Positions 35,710 through 45,109 are shown, numbered from the stretch's first letter. The stretch: DNA of 64,000 nt from Naasia sp. SYSU D00057 (GCF_017916505.1 NZ_JAFMSZ010000004.1:62001-126000), one strand, 5' to 3'. Translations and numbers: made by a program. The notes: generated by a model not told the origin, from the sequence alone.

Positions 35710-38124
35710 GTGCACCTCCCGCCGCCTCTGCCGGATCCGGAGCCGGTCCCGTTCCCGCTCGCCGCGACGGTGGCGCCCGTGCTCGCGGGCGCGGTGCTGT
35801 TCGCGATCACCCGCTCGCCGCTCTCCCTCGCCCTGGCCGGTCTCGCCCCCGTGCTCGCGCTCGCCGCTCTGCTCGATGCGCGCCGCCAGCGCCGCCGCGC
35901 GCGCCGGCGGGCGAGAGCCCGGCGGGCGGTCGCGCTCGACCGGCTGCGCGTCGAGGTCGCGGCGGAGCACGCCCGCCGCATCGCGGCCCTCCGTGCGGCT
36001 GCCCCGTTCGCCGCCGACGTGGTGGCGGGCCACTCCCGCCCCGGGAGTCGCGTCGTGCTGGGCGCGGGAGGGGTGCCGAGCGGCATCGCGCTCGCGCCCC
36101 AGGAGCCGGAGGACGAGGACCTCGTCCGCGAGGCGGCGGTCCTCCCGGCGGCACCCGTCACCGCCGAGCGCGGGGACCTCGTCGGTCTCGCGGGCCCGCC
36201 CGTGCTCACCGCGGCGGTCGCCCGATCCCTGGCCGTGCAGGGCTGCGTCGCGACCCGCGCACGCCGGGTGGAGGAGCTGGCGGCCTCCTGCCCGGTGGTG
36301 GTCCTCCTCTCCGGGGTCCGCCTCGGCGAGGTGATGCGCCACCCCGACGCCGCCTCGCTCGGCCGGCTTCGTCCGGAGCTGGTCTCGGCGGCGAGCGCCG
36401 GGAGGCGGGACGAGCGGCCGGCCGCGGTCACCCTGGTCGATCTCGGCCCGCCCGGTGCCGCTGCCGGGCTCGCCGCGCGCTTCGCCGTCACGTCGGACGG
36501 CCCGCTCGAGCTCGATCTGGTGCGCGACGGCACGCACGCGATCGTCGGCGGCACGACCGGGTCGGGCAAGAGCGAGCTGCTGGTCTCCTGGGTGCTCGCG
36601 CTCGCGGCGGCGCATCCGCCCGAGCGGCTCGCGGTGCTCCTCGTCGACTTCAAGGGCGGCACCGCCTTCGACCCGCTCGCCGGGCTCCCGCACGTCGCGG
36701 GCCTCGTCACCGACCTCGACCCGGACTCCCTCGCCCGGCTGGCCACCGGACTCCGCGCGGAGCTGCTGCGCCGCGAGCGGGTCCTGCGCGACCACGCCGC
36801 CCGCAGTGTCGAGGCGGTGCCCGCGCTCGGCCGGCTGGTGGTGGTCATCGACGAGTTCGCGGCCCTGCTCGCGGCAGAGCCGGCGCTGTCCGACGTCGTC
36901 ACCGACCTGGCTGCACGCGGGCGCGCACTCGGCGTCCACCTCGTCCTCGGCACCCAGCGGCCCACCGGCGTGATGCGCGAGGCGCTGCTGGCGAACTGCG
37001 GCCTCCGGATCGCTCTCCGGATGCTCGCCGCGGAGGACAGCCGCGCGCTGCTCGGCGATCCCGGGGCGGCCCTCCTGCCGGCGGGCGAGCCCGGAGCGTG
37101 CCTGGTGTCCCGGTCCGGTGAGCCTCCCGTGCGGGCGCGGATCGCATCGTCCTCCGCTGCCCCGGCCGCGCATCGCGGGAGGGCCGTGGCGCCGGTCTGG
37201 CTGCCGCCGCTGCCGCCGCTCGTGGGGCTCGCCGAGCTGTCCCCGCGCGGGGCGGACGCGCTCGTCGTCGGGGTCCTCGACCTGCCCGCCGAGCAGCGGC
37301 GAGACGTCGCGGAATGGCGGCCCGGCGTCGAGGGAGCGCTGCTCGGGGTCGGCGGCCGCCGGTCCGGTCGCAGCACGCTGCTGGCGACGCTCGCCGAGCA
37401 GAGCGGCGCTCCGGTCATCGCCGGCGGGGCGCCTGCGGGCGGGGAGACGCTGTGGGACGCGGTCGCCGCCGCCGGGCCGGAGCTCATCCTCGTGGACGAC
37501 CTCGACCTCGCCCTCGCCGATCTCAGCGACGAGCATGCGGCCGAGCTGGGGGAGCGGCTCGCCCGCCTGGTCCGCGGCGGCCGTGCTTCCCTCGCCGCGA
37601 CGGCGCACGTGCCTCTCGCGCCGGCGATCCGCCCGCTCGCCGCCGCCGCGGGGCGGGTGCTCGCGCTCGGCGACGCCCGCGACGAGCTCGCCGGCATCGG
37701 CAGGCGCGGCGCGGCGAGCCTGCCGCCGGGGGCCGGCTGGTGGCGTGGGGAACGGGTGCAGGTCGCGGTCGGCAGTCGACCGCCCCGTCTCGCGGCGTCC
37801 TCGGTGCAGGCGGTGCCGGTCGCATCCCCGGCGATCGTCGTCACTCGGACTCCCGCCCGTCGGCAGGACGCGGCCGGGGAGGGCGTGGTCGCGGTGACGC
37901 CGGAGGAGTGGCAGTCGTCGCCCGCGCTGTGGCCGTCGGTGGCGACGACTCCGATGCTGCTCATCGGCTGCTCGGCGGCGGAGCACCGGGCGGTCACGCG
38001 TCGACGGGAGCTGCCGCCCGCGCTCGCCCCGATCGACGGGCGGGCCTGGCTGGTGGCGCCGGGGCACCCGACGAGCCGGGTGTCGGTGCTTCCGAGCGAC
38101 GCGTCTTCCGCCCCGCCGAGCTAG
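35710..38124 (+). CDS. FtsK/EccC-like membrane ATPase with one intact and one degenerate ATPase domain
   Basis: An 804-residue protein. Two membrane helices near the N-terminus (about 17-34 and 37-56) and a basic region precede the first RecA-like domain. That domain has Walker A GGTTGSGKSELL (Lys287), LLVDFKGGTAFDPL and Walker B VVVIDEFAAL (Asp381/Glu382), as in EccC of type VII secretion and SpoIIIE. A second domain from about 520 has GVGGRRSGRSTLL, where Arg554 replaces the P-loop Lys, and LILVDDLDLAL, so it is probably not a working ATPase. EccC has three such domains, so this is a shorter form. No WXG100-sized gene lies beside it. Role in exporting or translocating block products is inference. 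GTG start, 87 bases after the FHA gene. Confidence 0.87.
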   Translation: MHLPPPLPDPEPVPFPLAATVAPVLAGAVLFAITRSPLSLALAGLAPVLALAALLDARRQRRRARRRARARRAVALDRLRVEVAAEHARRIAALRAAAPFAADVVAGHSRPGSRVVLGAGGVPSGIALAPQEPEDEDLVREAAVLPAAPVTAERGDLVGLAGPPVLTAAVARSLAVQGCVATRARRVEELAASCPVVVLLSGVRLGEVMRHPDAASLGRLRPELVSAASAGRRDERPAAVTLVDLGPPGAAAGLAARFAVTSDGPLELDLVRDGTHAIVGGTTGSGKSELLVSWVLALAAAHPPERLAVLLVDFKGGTAFDPLAGLPHVAGLVTDLDPDSLARLATGLRAELLRRERVLRDHAARSVEAVPALGRLVVVIDEFAALLAAEPALSDVVTDLAARGRALGVHLVLGTQRPTGVMREALLANCGLRIALRMLAAEDSRALLGDPGAALLPAGEPGACLVSRSGEPPVRARIASSSAAPAAHRGRAVAPVWLPPLPPLVGLAELSPRGADALVVGVLDLPAEQRRDVAEWRPGVEGALLGVGGRRSGRSTLLATLAEQSGAPVIAGGAPAGGETLWDAVAAAGPELILVDDLDLALADLSDEHAAELGERLARLVRGGRASLAATAHVPLAPAIRPLAAAAGRVLALGDARDELAGIGRRGAASLPPGAGWWRGERVQVAVGSRPPRLAASSVQAVPVASPAIVVTRTPARRQDAAGEGVVAVTPEEWQSSPALWPSVATTPMLLIGCSAAEHRAVTRRRELPPALAPIDGRAWLVAPGHPTSRVSVLPSDASSAPPS

Positions 38125-38151
38125 CGCGAGAATCTCTCAGGAAATGCCCAA

Positions 38152-38157
38152 TATGGT
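38152..38157 (+). promoter_or_regulatory. -10 hexamer TATGGT of a leaderless terC-like transcript
   Basis: TATGGT ends 6 bases before the GTG at 38164. Confidence 0.55.
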
Positions 38158-38163
38158 CCGAGT

Positions 38164-39066
38164 GTGGATTTCTCCCTCGAGCTGACCCCTGACCTCGTCA
38201 TCGCGTTCCTCACGCTCTTCGTCCTCGAGGTGGTGCTCGGCGTCGACAACGTGATCTTCATCTCGATCCTCGCGAGCAAGCTGCCGGTCGAGCAGCAGGC
38301 GAAGGCGCGAAATCTCGGCCTGTCGCTCGCGATGCTCATCCGCATCGCCCTGCTCTTCGCGGCGTCCTGGATCATCGGCCTCACGGCGGACCTCTTCGAG
38401 CTCTTCGGGATGGGCTTCTCGGGGCGCGACCTCGTGCTGATCCTGGGCGGGCTGTTCCTCGTCTACAAGGCGGTCACCGAGATCCACGAGAAGCTCGAGG
38501 GCGCCGAGTCGCACGGCACAGGCCGGGTCGCGAGCGCCACCTTCGGCGCCGTGCTCGTCCAGATCCTCCTGCTCGACATCGTCTTCTCGTTCGACTCGGT
38601 CATCACCGCGGTCGGCATGGTGGACAACCTGATCGTGATCATCGCCGCCGTCGTGCTGTCGTTCGGGCTCATGCTGTTCTCATCGAAGTACATCTTCGCG
38701 TTCGTGAACCGGCACCCGACCGTCAAGATGCTCGCCCTCGCGTTCCTCGTGCTCATCGGCGCGTTCCTCATCGCGGACGGCTTCGACGTGCATGTCGACA
38801 AGGCGCTCATCTACGGCCCGATGGCGTTCGCGGTCGCTGTCGAGACCCTCAACCTGATCTACAAGCGGCGCCAGGCGAAGGCCGCCGGCCGGCCGCCCGA
38901 GCCGGTGCACCTCCGCCACGCCTACTCGAAGGCCGACGACCACGACGCGATCGCTGCGGCGACCGCGCGGGGTCCGGAGGCGGGCGCGGTCAACCTGTCC
39001 CGCAAGCCGGTGAAGGGAACGGTGCGACCGGACGACGGCCACCAGGAGCCCGCCGGCCTCGGCTGA
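38164..39066 (+). CDS. TerC-family integral membrane protein
   Basis: A 300-residue membrane protein of the TerC/Alx/YkoY family, linked in other bacteria to manganese export and to tellurite resistance. It has about eight membrane helices. The conserved metal-site motifs are [14 protein letters not shown] near residue 20 and [15 protein letters not shown] near residue 140, each with an Asp in the membrane. The C-terminal 55 residues are soluble. No riboswitch-length leader is present; the message appears leaderless. It converges on alanine dehydrogenase. Confidence 0.9.
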   Translation: MDFSLELTPDLVIAFLTLFVLEVVLGVDNVIFISILASKLPVEQQAKARNLGLSLAMLIRIALLFAASWIIGLTADLFELFGMGFSGRDLVLILGGLFLVYKAVTEIHEKLEGAESHGTGRVASATFGAVLVQILLLDIVFSFDSVITAVGMVDNLIVIIAAVVLSFGLMLFSSKYIFAFVNRHPTVKMLALAFLVLIGAFLIADGFDVHVDKALIYGPMAFAVAVETLNLIYKRRQAKAAGRPPEPVHLRHAYSKADDHDAIAAATARGPEAGAVNLSRKPVKGTVRPDDGHQEPAGLG

Positions 39067-39068
39067 GC

Positions 39069-39082
39069 CGGGGTGATCCCCG
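39069..39082. terminator. Hairpin between converging terC-like and ald genes
   Basis: CGGGG-TGAT-CCCCG is a perfect 5-bp stem with a 4-base loop just after the terC-like stop. It could end transcription from both sides but lacks a U-run. Confidence 0.4.
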
Positions 39083-39105
39083 CTCCGGGCTGACGCGTCC
39101 GGCCG

Positions 39106-40224
39106 CTACGCCGCGAGCGCGGTCTCGAGCGCGATGTGACCGAGGCCGTGCGCGGCCGCGACCGGCTGGTTCGCCAGCGCTCCCGCATGCACGTTGAGGC
39201 CGAGCCCGAGCGCCGGATCCGCCCGGAGCGCCTCGCGCCAGCCGAGCCGGGCGATCGCCCGGACGTAGGGAAGGGTCGCGTTGGTGAGCGCGTACGTCGA
39301 GGTGTGGGGCACGGCGCCCGGCATGTTGGCGACGCAGTAGAACAGCGAGCCGTGCACTGGGAACGTCGGCTCCGCATGGGTGGTCGGGTGCGAGTCCTCG
39401 AAGCAGCCGCCCTGGTCCACCGAGATGTCGACGAGCACGCTCCCCGGCTTCATCCGGGAGACGAGGTCGTTGCTCACGAGCTTCGGCGTGCGGGCGCCGG
39501 CGATGAGGACGGAGCCGACGACCAGGTCGGCGTCGAGGAGGGCCCGCTCGATCTCGTAGGCGTTGGAGGCGGTCGTCTTCACGCGGCCCGCATAGAGGGC
39601 GTCGATCTCGCGGAGGCGGAACAGGTTGGTGTCGAGCACGGTCACGTCTGCGCCGAGGCCGACCGCCATCTGCACCGAGTTGGTGCCGGCCACGCCGCCG
39701 CCGAGCACCACGACCTTCGCGGGGCGCGTGCCCGGGACGCCCGGAACCAGGAGACCCGGTCCGCCGTTCGGGCTCAGCATCGTCGACTGTCCGACGAGCG
39801 GCGCGAGTCGGCCCGCGACCTCGCTCATCGGCGCGAGGAGCGGCAGCGACCGGTTCGGGAGCTGGACGGTCTCGTAGGCGATCGCGGTCGTGCCGGAGTC
39901 GAGGAGGGCGGTCGTGAGCTCGCGCTCCGCGGCGAGGTGGAGGTAGGTGAACAGCACGAGGTCGTCGCGGAAGTGCCGGTACTCGCTCGCGATCGGCTCC
40001 TTCACCTTGAGGAGGAGCTCGGCCGTCGACCACACCTCGTCGGCGGTGCCGGCCAGCCGGGCGCCGGCCGCGGCGTAGTCCGCGTCCCGGATGCCGGACC
40101 CCTCACCTGCCCCGGCCTCGACAACGACGTCGTGGCCGCCGGCCGTCAGGTCGTGCACGCCCGCAGGCGTGACGGCCACCCGGAACTCGTTGTTCTTGAT
40201 CTCCCGCGGGACACCGATGCGCAT
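39106..40224 (-). CDS. ald: Alanine dehydrogenase
   Basis: NAD-dependent interconversion of L-alanine with pyruvate and ammonia, 372 residues. The N-terminus [19 protein letters not shown], the substrate Lys in LLLKVKEPI, the catalytic His region FTYLHLAAE, the Rossmann motif [16 protein letters not shown] and the late [18 protein letters not shown] are all characteristic. The ATG was chosen for its -10 spacing. It stands alone on this strand between the signalling block and the polyamine importer. Confidence 0.97.
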   Translation of the reverse strand: MRIGVPREIKNNEFRVAVTPAGVHDLTAGGHDVVVEAGAGEGSGIRDADYAAAGARLAGTADEVWSTAELLLKVKEPIASEYRHFRDDLVLFTYLHLAAERELTTALLDSGTTAIAYETVQLPNRSLPLLAPMSEVAGRLAPLVGQSTMLSPNGGPGLLVPGVPGTRPAKVVVLGGGVAGTNSVQMAVGLGADVTVLDTNLFRLREIDALYAGRVKTTASNAYEIERALLDADLVVGSVLIAGARTPKLVSNDLVSRMKPGSVLVDISVDQGGCFEDSHPTTHAEPTFPVHGSLFYCVANMPGAVPHTSTYALTNATLPYVRAIARLGWREALRADPALGLGLNVHAGALANQPVAAAHGLGHIALETALAA

Positions 40225-40542
40225 GAGCCCACGATAGCGAGAAAACCGCCGATTTCATCCGCCCGACTGCACCTTGCGCGACGGAATCCGAAGCGCAAGC
40301 AGGAGAAGGAGACGCGATCCGCACACCGGCGCCGGAAGCGGACTCCGTGCGGGCACCCGGCCGCGCCGGAATGACGAAAACCTCCGAATACGGAGGAGGA
40401 CCGGCGCTTCCGGCACGGAATTCGTGAAGATTGTGTTTCGAAGTGGTCGATATGCGCCGACGGCGCAACGATCCTCACGTCCCTGTGCCAGGATCGGACC
40501 ACGCACCGATGGCGGTGCCCGAACGGATCGGAAGGAGCGGCG
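40225..40542. other. 318-base divergent gap between ald and the polyamine-importer operon
   Basis: No convincing gene is present. It holds the ald promoter (40231-40236), a 6-bp hairpin CCTCCG-AATA-CGGAGG at 40381-40396, a 6-bp hairpin GCACCG-ATGG-CGGTGC at 40503-40518 and the potD ribosome site GGAAGGAGC. Its middle is less GC-rich than the genes around it. I could not place the importer promoter with confidence. Confidence 0.6.
40231..40236 (-). promoter_or_regulatory. -10 hexamer TATCGT of a leaderless ald transcript
   Basis: On the minus strand TATCGT is followed by 6 bases and then the ATG at 40224. Confidence 0.6.
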
Positions 40543-41769
40543 ATGTCCCCCCGCGAACTGCCCACCGACGCTGGCATTCGAGCGCTGATCGCCCAGGCGG
40601 GCGCCTGGCGGGTCGGCCGCCGCACCGTGCTGCAGGGCGCCGGCGTCTCCGCCGCAGCCCTCGCGCTGGCGGCCTGCTCCACGGGCGGTGGCGGCGGCGC
40701 CGCCAAGCCCTCCGCCGCCGCGGACAAGTCCGACAGCGACAAGACGCTCACCTGGGCCAACTGGTCGTTCTACATCGACGAGGACGACGAGGGGAACTAC
40801 CCGACGCTCCAGGCCTTCCAGGAGGAGAGCGGGCTCACCGTCACCTACGACGTGGCCGTCGACGACAACAACACCTACTACGCGAAGGTCAAGGACCAGC
40901 TCGCGCTCGGGCAGGACATCGGCGCCGACGTCGTCTGCCTCACCGACTGGATGATCAGCCGCCTCATCGGCCAGGGCTACGTGCAGAAGCTCGACCACGC
41001 GAACATCCCGAACCTCTCGAACCTCACCCCGAGCCTGCAGAACCCGGACTTCGACGAGGGCCGCGAGTACTCGGTGCCGTGGCAGAGCGGCTTCGCCGGC
41101 CTCGCCTGGAACAAGGAGAAGCTTCCGAACGGCCTCACCTCCGTCGAGGAGCTGTGGGACCCGGCCCTCAAGGGCCGCGTCGGCGTGCTCTCCGAGATGC
41201 GCGACACCATGGGCCTCCTCATGCTCGCGCAGGGCATCGACATCTCCAGCTCGGACTGGGGCGACGAGGAGTTCGCGGCCGCGATCGAGGTGTTCCAGCA
41301 GCAGGTGTCGTCCGGTCAGATCCGCAACATCAAGGGCAACTCCTACGCCGACGACCTGAAGAACGAGGACACCCTCGCCGCGATCGTGTGGTCGGGTGAC
41401 ATCACGACCATCAACGGCGAGCTCGGCGAGGAGAAGTTCGGCTTCGCGCTGCCGGACACCGGCGGCACCCTGTGGAGCGACAACTTCATGGTGCCGATCG
41501 GGTCGCCGCGCAAGACGAACGCCGAGAAGCTCATCGACTTCTACTACCGGCCGGAGATCGCCGCCGAGGTGGCGGCGTACGTGAACTACATCACGCCGGT
41601 CGAGGGCGCCAAGGAGGCCATGGCCGACATCGCCCCGGAGCTCGTCGAGAACCAGCTGATCTTCCCCAACGAGGAGACCCTCGCGAAGGCGCACATCTTC
41701 CGCACCCTCACCAACGCGGAGCAGACGCGGTACCAGGCGGACTTCGAGTCGGTGGGTCTGGGAGCCTGA
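40543..41769 (+). CDS. potD: Polyamine ABC transporter substrate-binding lipoprotein (PotD-like)
   Basis: Captures spermidine or putrescine outside the membrane for import. Of 408 residues, the N-terminus has a twin-arginine signal (GRRTVLQGAG) ending in a lipobox LAAC, so it is probably a Tat-exported lipoprotein. The mature part begins LTWANWSFYID, typical of PotD/PotF, with conserved polyamine-site aromatics and acids such as VCLTDWMISRL and VPWQSGFAGLAWN. It starts the potDABC operon; its TGA shares a base with the ATG of the ATPase gene. Specificity among polyamines cannot be read. Confidence 0.92.
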   Translation: MSPRELPTDAGIRALIAQAGAWRVGRRTVLQGAGVSAAALALAACSTGGGGGAAKPSAAADKSDSDKTLTWANWSFYIDEDDEGNYPTLQAFQEESGLTVTYDVAVDDNNTYYAKVKDQLALGQDIGADVVCLTDWMISRLIGQGYVQKLDHANIPNLSNLTPSLQNPDFDEGREYSVPWQSGFAGLAWNKEKLPNGLTSVEELWDPALKGRVGVLSEMRDTMGLLMLAQGIDISSSDWGDEEFAAAIEVFQQQVSSGQIRNIKGNSYADDLKNEDTLAAIVWSGDITTINGELGEEKFGFALPDTGGTLWSDNFMVPIGSPRKTNAEKLIDFYYRPEIAAEVAAYVNYITPVEGAKEAMADIAPELVENQLIFPNEETLAKAHIFRTLTNAEQTRYQADFESVGLGA

Positions 41770-42932
41770 TGGCGCGCGGCCTCTTCGCCGAGTCGGGCGC
41801 CGACCTCAAGCTCGTCGGCGTCCGCAAGCAGTTCCCGGGCTACACGGCGGTCGAGGAGCTCGACCTCACGGTGCCGGCCGGCACCTTCTTCGCGCTGCTC
41901 GGCCCGTCCGGCTGCGGCAAGACGACGACGCTCCGCCTCGTCGCCGGGCTGGAGGAGCCGACCGCCGGCAGGATCCTCATCGGCGGCACCGATGTGACCG
42001 ACACAAAGCCCTATCGGCGGCCGGTCAACACCGTGTTCCAGAGCTACGCGCTCTTCCCGCACATGACGGTGCTCGAGAACGTCGCGTTCGGCCTGCGCCG
42101 CCGCGGCATCGGCGACCCGGTCGAGAAGGCGCACGCCGCACTCCGCCTCGTCGAGCTCGACCACCTCGCCGACCGCAAGCCGGCCCAGCTCTCCGGCGGC
42201 CAGCAGCAGCGCGTGGCGCTGGCGCGTGCCGTCGTCAACCGGCCGGCACTCCTGCTGCTCGACGAGCCGCTCGGCGCGCTCGACCTGAAGCTGCGCCGGC
42301 AGATGCAGCTGGAGCTCAAGAACATCCAGAGCGAGGTCGGCCTCACCTTCGTGCACGTCACCCACGACCAGGAGGAGGCCATGACGATGGCCGACACGGT
42401 CGCGGTGATGAACAGGGGCCGCATCGAGCAGATCGGCGCACCCGAGGAGATCTACGAGCTGCCGCGCACCGCGTTCGTCGCGAACTTCCTCGGCCAGTCC
42501 AACCTGTTCGGCGGCACGGTCGCCGAGTCCGGATCGGGCGCGTTCGGGGTCGACGTGGCGGGGCGCCGCATCCTCGTGCCCATCGACCGCGCTCAGCGGA
42601 CCACGGGCGCGGTGACCGTCGGCGTCCGCCCCGAGAAGCTGCTGCTCGTCACCGAGGAGCCCGCGCCGATGGCCGGCGTCAACGTGCTGGGGCCGGGACG
42701 GGTCACCGACGTCTCCTTCAGCGGCGTCAGCACGCAGTACCTCATCGACGTCCCGCACGTCGGCACCGTGATCGTCTTCGCGCAGAACCTCGTGTTCGGT
42801 CCCGTCGTCGAGCCGGGAGCGGAGGTGTGGGTGACCTGGCGGGTCGAGCACGGCTTCGGCCTCGCCGACGCCCCGGCCGCTTCGGCCCTCGAGCAGGCGC
42901 ACGAGGCGCTCGTCAGCGGCGTGGAGGGCTAG
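41769..42932 (+). CDS. potA: Polyamine ABC transporter ATP-binding protein (PotA-like)
   Basis: The 387-residue ATPase of the importer. Walker [11 protein letters not shown]-loop [13 protein letters not shown], signature [14 protein letters not shown], Walker [13 protein letters not shown] and the switch [13 protein letters not shown] are complete. A C-terminal TOBE domain (from about residue 250) is present. The ATG overlaps potD by one base and 4 bases separate it from the first permease gene. Confidence 0.95.
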   Translation: MARGLFAESGADLKLVGVRKQFPGYTAVEELDLTVPAGTFFALLGPSGCGKTTTLRLVAGLEEPTAGRILIGGTDVTDTKPYRRPVNTVFQSYALFPHMTVLENVAFGLRRRGIGDPVEKAHAALRLVELDHLADRKPAQLSGGQQQRVALARAVVNRPALLLLDEPLGALDLKLRRQMQLELKNIQSEVGLTFVHVTHDQEEAMTMADTVAVMNRGRIEQIGAPEEIYELPRTAFVANFLGQSNLFGGTVAESGSGAFGVDVAGRRILVPIDRAQRTTGAVTVGVRPEKLLLVTEEPAPMAGVNVLGPGRVTDVSFSGVSTQYLIDVPHVGTVIVFAQNLVFGPVVEPGAEVWVTWRVEHGFGLADAPAASALEQAHEALVSGVEG

Positions 42933-42936
42933 GGGC

Positions 42937-43851
42937 GTGGCGCTCACCGCGTTCGCGGGCTCGCCCGCGGCGACCGGCTCGTCGGGTGTCCGCCGGGGCG
43001 GCCGCATCGCCCTGCTGCTGCTCATCCCCGGCATCGCGTACCTGCTCCTGTTCTTCCTCGCGCCCCTGATCTCGCTCGTCATGACGTCGCTGCAGTCGCC
43101 GTCCGAGACGGTGTTCGGTCAGTACGACTTCACGTTCAACTGGGCGAACTACCTGCAGGTGGTCGGCCAGTACAGCGAGCAGATCCTCCGCTCGTTCCTC
43201 TACGCGGTTCTGGCGACGGTCTTCGCGCTGCTCTTCAGCTATCCGCTCGCCTACTTCATCGGCGTCACGATGCGCCGCTGGCCTCTCGTGCAGAGCCTGC
43301 TGCTGATCCTCGTCGTCGCGCCGCTGTTCATCAGCTTCCTGCTGCGCACGCTCGCCTGGAAGCAGATCCTCTCCGACGAGGGCTTCGTGGTGACGACGCT
43401 CAAGGCGCTGTCGCTGCTCGGACCGCAGGACCACATCACCGGCACCGGGATCGCGGTCGTCTTCGGCCTCACCTACAACTTCATCCCGTTCATGTGCCTG
43501 CCGCTCTACACGACCCTCGAGCGGCTCGACCTGCGCGTGGTGGAGGCGAGCCGGGACCTGTACGCGACGCCGTTCACGACGTTCCGGACGGTGATCCTGC
43601 CGCTGTCGATGCCGGGCATCGTGTCGGGCACGCTGCTGACCTTCATCCCCGCGGCGGGCGACTACGTCAACGCGTCGAGCCAGTTCCTCGGCGGCACCAG
43701 CTCGACGATGATCGGCAACGTCATCCAGAGCAACTTCCTCGTCCAGCTGAACTACCCGGCCGCCGCTGCGCTCTCGATCCTGCTGATGGCGACGATCCTG
43801 GTGCTCGTCGGGTTCTACGTGCGCCGGTCCGGAACGGAGGACCTCCTGTGA
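42937..43851 (+). CDS. potB: Polyamine ABC transporter permease, PotB-like
   Basis: A 304-residue inner-membrane permease with six helices. The cytoplasmic EAA loop that contacts the ATPase reads VEASRDLYATPFTTFRTVIL. The N-terminal 20 residues are polar. GTG start; the stop overlaps the next permease start (GTGA), as expected for a heteromeric pair. Confidence 0.93.
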   Translation: MALTAFAGSPAATGSSGVRRGGRIALLLLIPGIAYLLLFFLAPLISLVMTSLQSPSETVFGQYDFTFNWANYLQVVGQYSEQILRSFLYAVLATVFALLFSYPLAYFIGVTMRRWPLVQSLLLILVVAPLFISFLLRTLAWKQILSDEGFVVTTLKALSLLGPQDHITGTGIAVVFGLTYNFIPFMCLPLYTTLERLDLRVVEASRDLYATPFTTFRTVILPLSMPGIVSGTLLTFIPAAGDYVNASSQFLGGTSSTMIGNVIQSNFLVQLNYPAAAALSILLMATILVLVGFYVRRSGTEDLL

Positions 43852-44729
43852 GCGGGCAGAACCAGGCAGGGCTCGTCCTCGGCCAGGAGATCGGCGCGGA
43901 GGAGCAGGCGCCCGCGCGCCGTCCCGGCCGCGTCGGCATCGGGGTGGGCAAGTGGCTGCTGCCCGTCTACTGCACGCTCGCGCTGATCTTCCTGCTGATC
44001 CCGATCGTCTACACGATCGTGTTCTCGTTCAACGACTCGGTGCGCACCAACATCTCGTGGCGCGGATTCACGCTCGACAACTGGCTGGGCGTTTGCAACG
44101 AGCCGGGCGTCTGCGAGGCGTTCGGCAACAGCATCCTCATCGGGGTCAGCGCGACCGTGATCGCGACGGTGCTCGGCACGATGATCGCGATCGCGCTCGT
44201 CCGCTACCGCTTCAAGTTCCGGGCGGCGACGAACCTGCTGCTGTTCCTGCCGATGGCGACCCCGGAGGTCGTGATGGGCGCCGGCCTCGCCGCCCAGTTC
44301 CTCACCGCGGGCGTCCCGAAGGGCATCGGCACGATCATCGTCGCGCACGCCATGTTCTGCCTCAGCTTCGTGGTCGTGACGGTGAAGGCGCGCGTGGCGA
44401 GCCTCGACCCTGCGCTCGAGGACGCGGGGCGCGACCTCTACGGCTCGCCGTCGCAGGTGTTCTGGCGGATCACGTTCCCGCTGCTCGTCCCCGGCATCCT
44501 CGCCGCGGCGCTGCTGTCGTTCTCGCTGAGCTTCGACGACTTCATCATCACGTACTTCAACTCGGGAGCCGTCAACACGTTCCCGACGTTCATCTACACC
44601 GCGGCGACGCGCGGGATCCCGGCGGAGGCGAACGTCATCGCGTCGGCCGTGTTCCTGCTCGCGATCGCGGTCGTGCTGATCGGCCAGCTGAGCGCGAACG
44701 CCCGCCGCAAGCGCGCGGCCATCCGCTGA
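43848..44729 (+). CDS. potC: Polyamine ABC transporter permease, PotC-like
   Basis: The second permease, 293 residues, with six helices after an N-terminal polar tail of about 35 residues. The EAA loop reads EDAGRDLYGSPSQVFWRITF. PotC-type FSFNDSVRTNISWRGFTLDNW follows the first helix. Last gene of the importer operon; a dense repeat region follows. Confidence 0.93.
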   Translation: MSGQNQAGLVLGQEIGAEEQAPARRPGRVGIGVGKWLLPVYCTLALIFLLIPIVYTIVFSFNDSVRTNISWRGFTLDNWLGVCNEPGVCEAFGNSILIGVSATVIATVLGTMIAIALVRYRFKFRAATNLLLFLPMATPEVVMGAGLAAQFLTAGVPKGIGTIIVAHAMFCLSFVVVTVKARVASLDPALEDAGRDLYGSPSQVFWRITFPLLVPGILAAALLSFSLSFDDFIITYFNSGAVNTFPTFIYTAATRGIPAEANVIASAVFLLAIAVVLIGQLSANARRKRAAIR

Positions 44730-44851
44730 GCGCACGACGTGCTCGGGTCCGAAGACCTGCGAATCCGTTTCCGCCGGGACGCCGGCTCACCTTCCTCAGC
44801 AGGAACGCGCCGGTCCGCTCAGCAGGAGCGCCGACCGGTTCAGCAGGAACG

Positions 44852-44902
44852 GACATGGCTCGACAGGCAGATCCGGTCCTGTCATGCCTGCTGAGCCATG
44901 TC
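44852..44902. terminator. 18-bp hairpin in the repeat cluster
   Basis: Bases 44852-44869 pair with 44885-44902 over 18 positions with two mismatches around a 15-base loop. It is the strongest structure after potC and a likely terminator or RNA stabiliser. Confidence 0.55.
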
Positions 44903-45013
44903 TGTGCCTGCTGAGCACGAGTCAGTCCCTGCCGAGGACGAGCCGTGCCTGCGAAGTCGCCTCCGTGCCGGGGAAGGTCGCACAGCACCGGGTTCAGCAG
45001 GAGCCGAAGCGCC

Positions 45014-45048
45014 TCAGCAGGCAGATTGGAACCAGTTCTGCCTGCTGA
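45014..45048. terminator. 12-bp perfect hairpin in the repeat cluster
   Basis: TCAGCAGGCAGA (45014-45025) and its exact reverse complement (45037-45048) enclose an 11-base loop. It lies 62 bases beyond the asparaginase stop and may end that transcript. Confidence 0.5.
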
Positions 45049-45109
45049 ACCGCGTCCGTGCCTGCTGAACACCGCGGCGAGCCTGCTGAACACGGAGTGG
45101 GATCGCCCG

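Larger units (their letters stand above)
44730..45109. repeat. Intergenic cluster of TCAGCAGG / CCTGCTGA repeats
   Basis: This 380-base gap between converging potC and asparaginase genes has no plausible gene. From 44796 to 45089 the 8-mer TCAGCAGG occurs exactly at 44796, 44819, 44840, 44994 and 45014, and its reverse complement CCTGCTGA at 44887, 44907, 45041, 45061 and 45082, with several degenerate copies between. Neighbouring copies are spaced about 20-30 bases. Opposed copies form two strong hairpins (separate entries). It may be a bidirectional terminator zone, a regulator-binding array or a REP-like element. Confidence 0.85.

Noticed and set aside
34575-37997. Two very long minus-strand frames opposite the transglutaminase-like, FHA and FtsK-like genes
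   Set aside because: Both are shadows of plus-strand coding sequence; no recognisable domain, signal or ribosome site.
20262-38124. Classical type VII (ESX) secretion locus
   Set aside because: Only an EccC-like ATPase is seen; EccB, EccD, EccE, mycosin and WXG100 genes are absent.
40274-40588. 104-codon frame in the ald-potD gap
   Set aside because: Arg/Ser-rich, overlaps the potD start, with no ribosome site or similarity I can recognise.
44790-45090. Possible CRISPR array
   Set aside because: Repeats are 8-14 bases, occur in both orientations and have irregular spacing; no cas genes are present.
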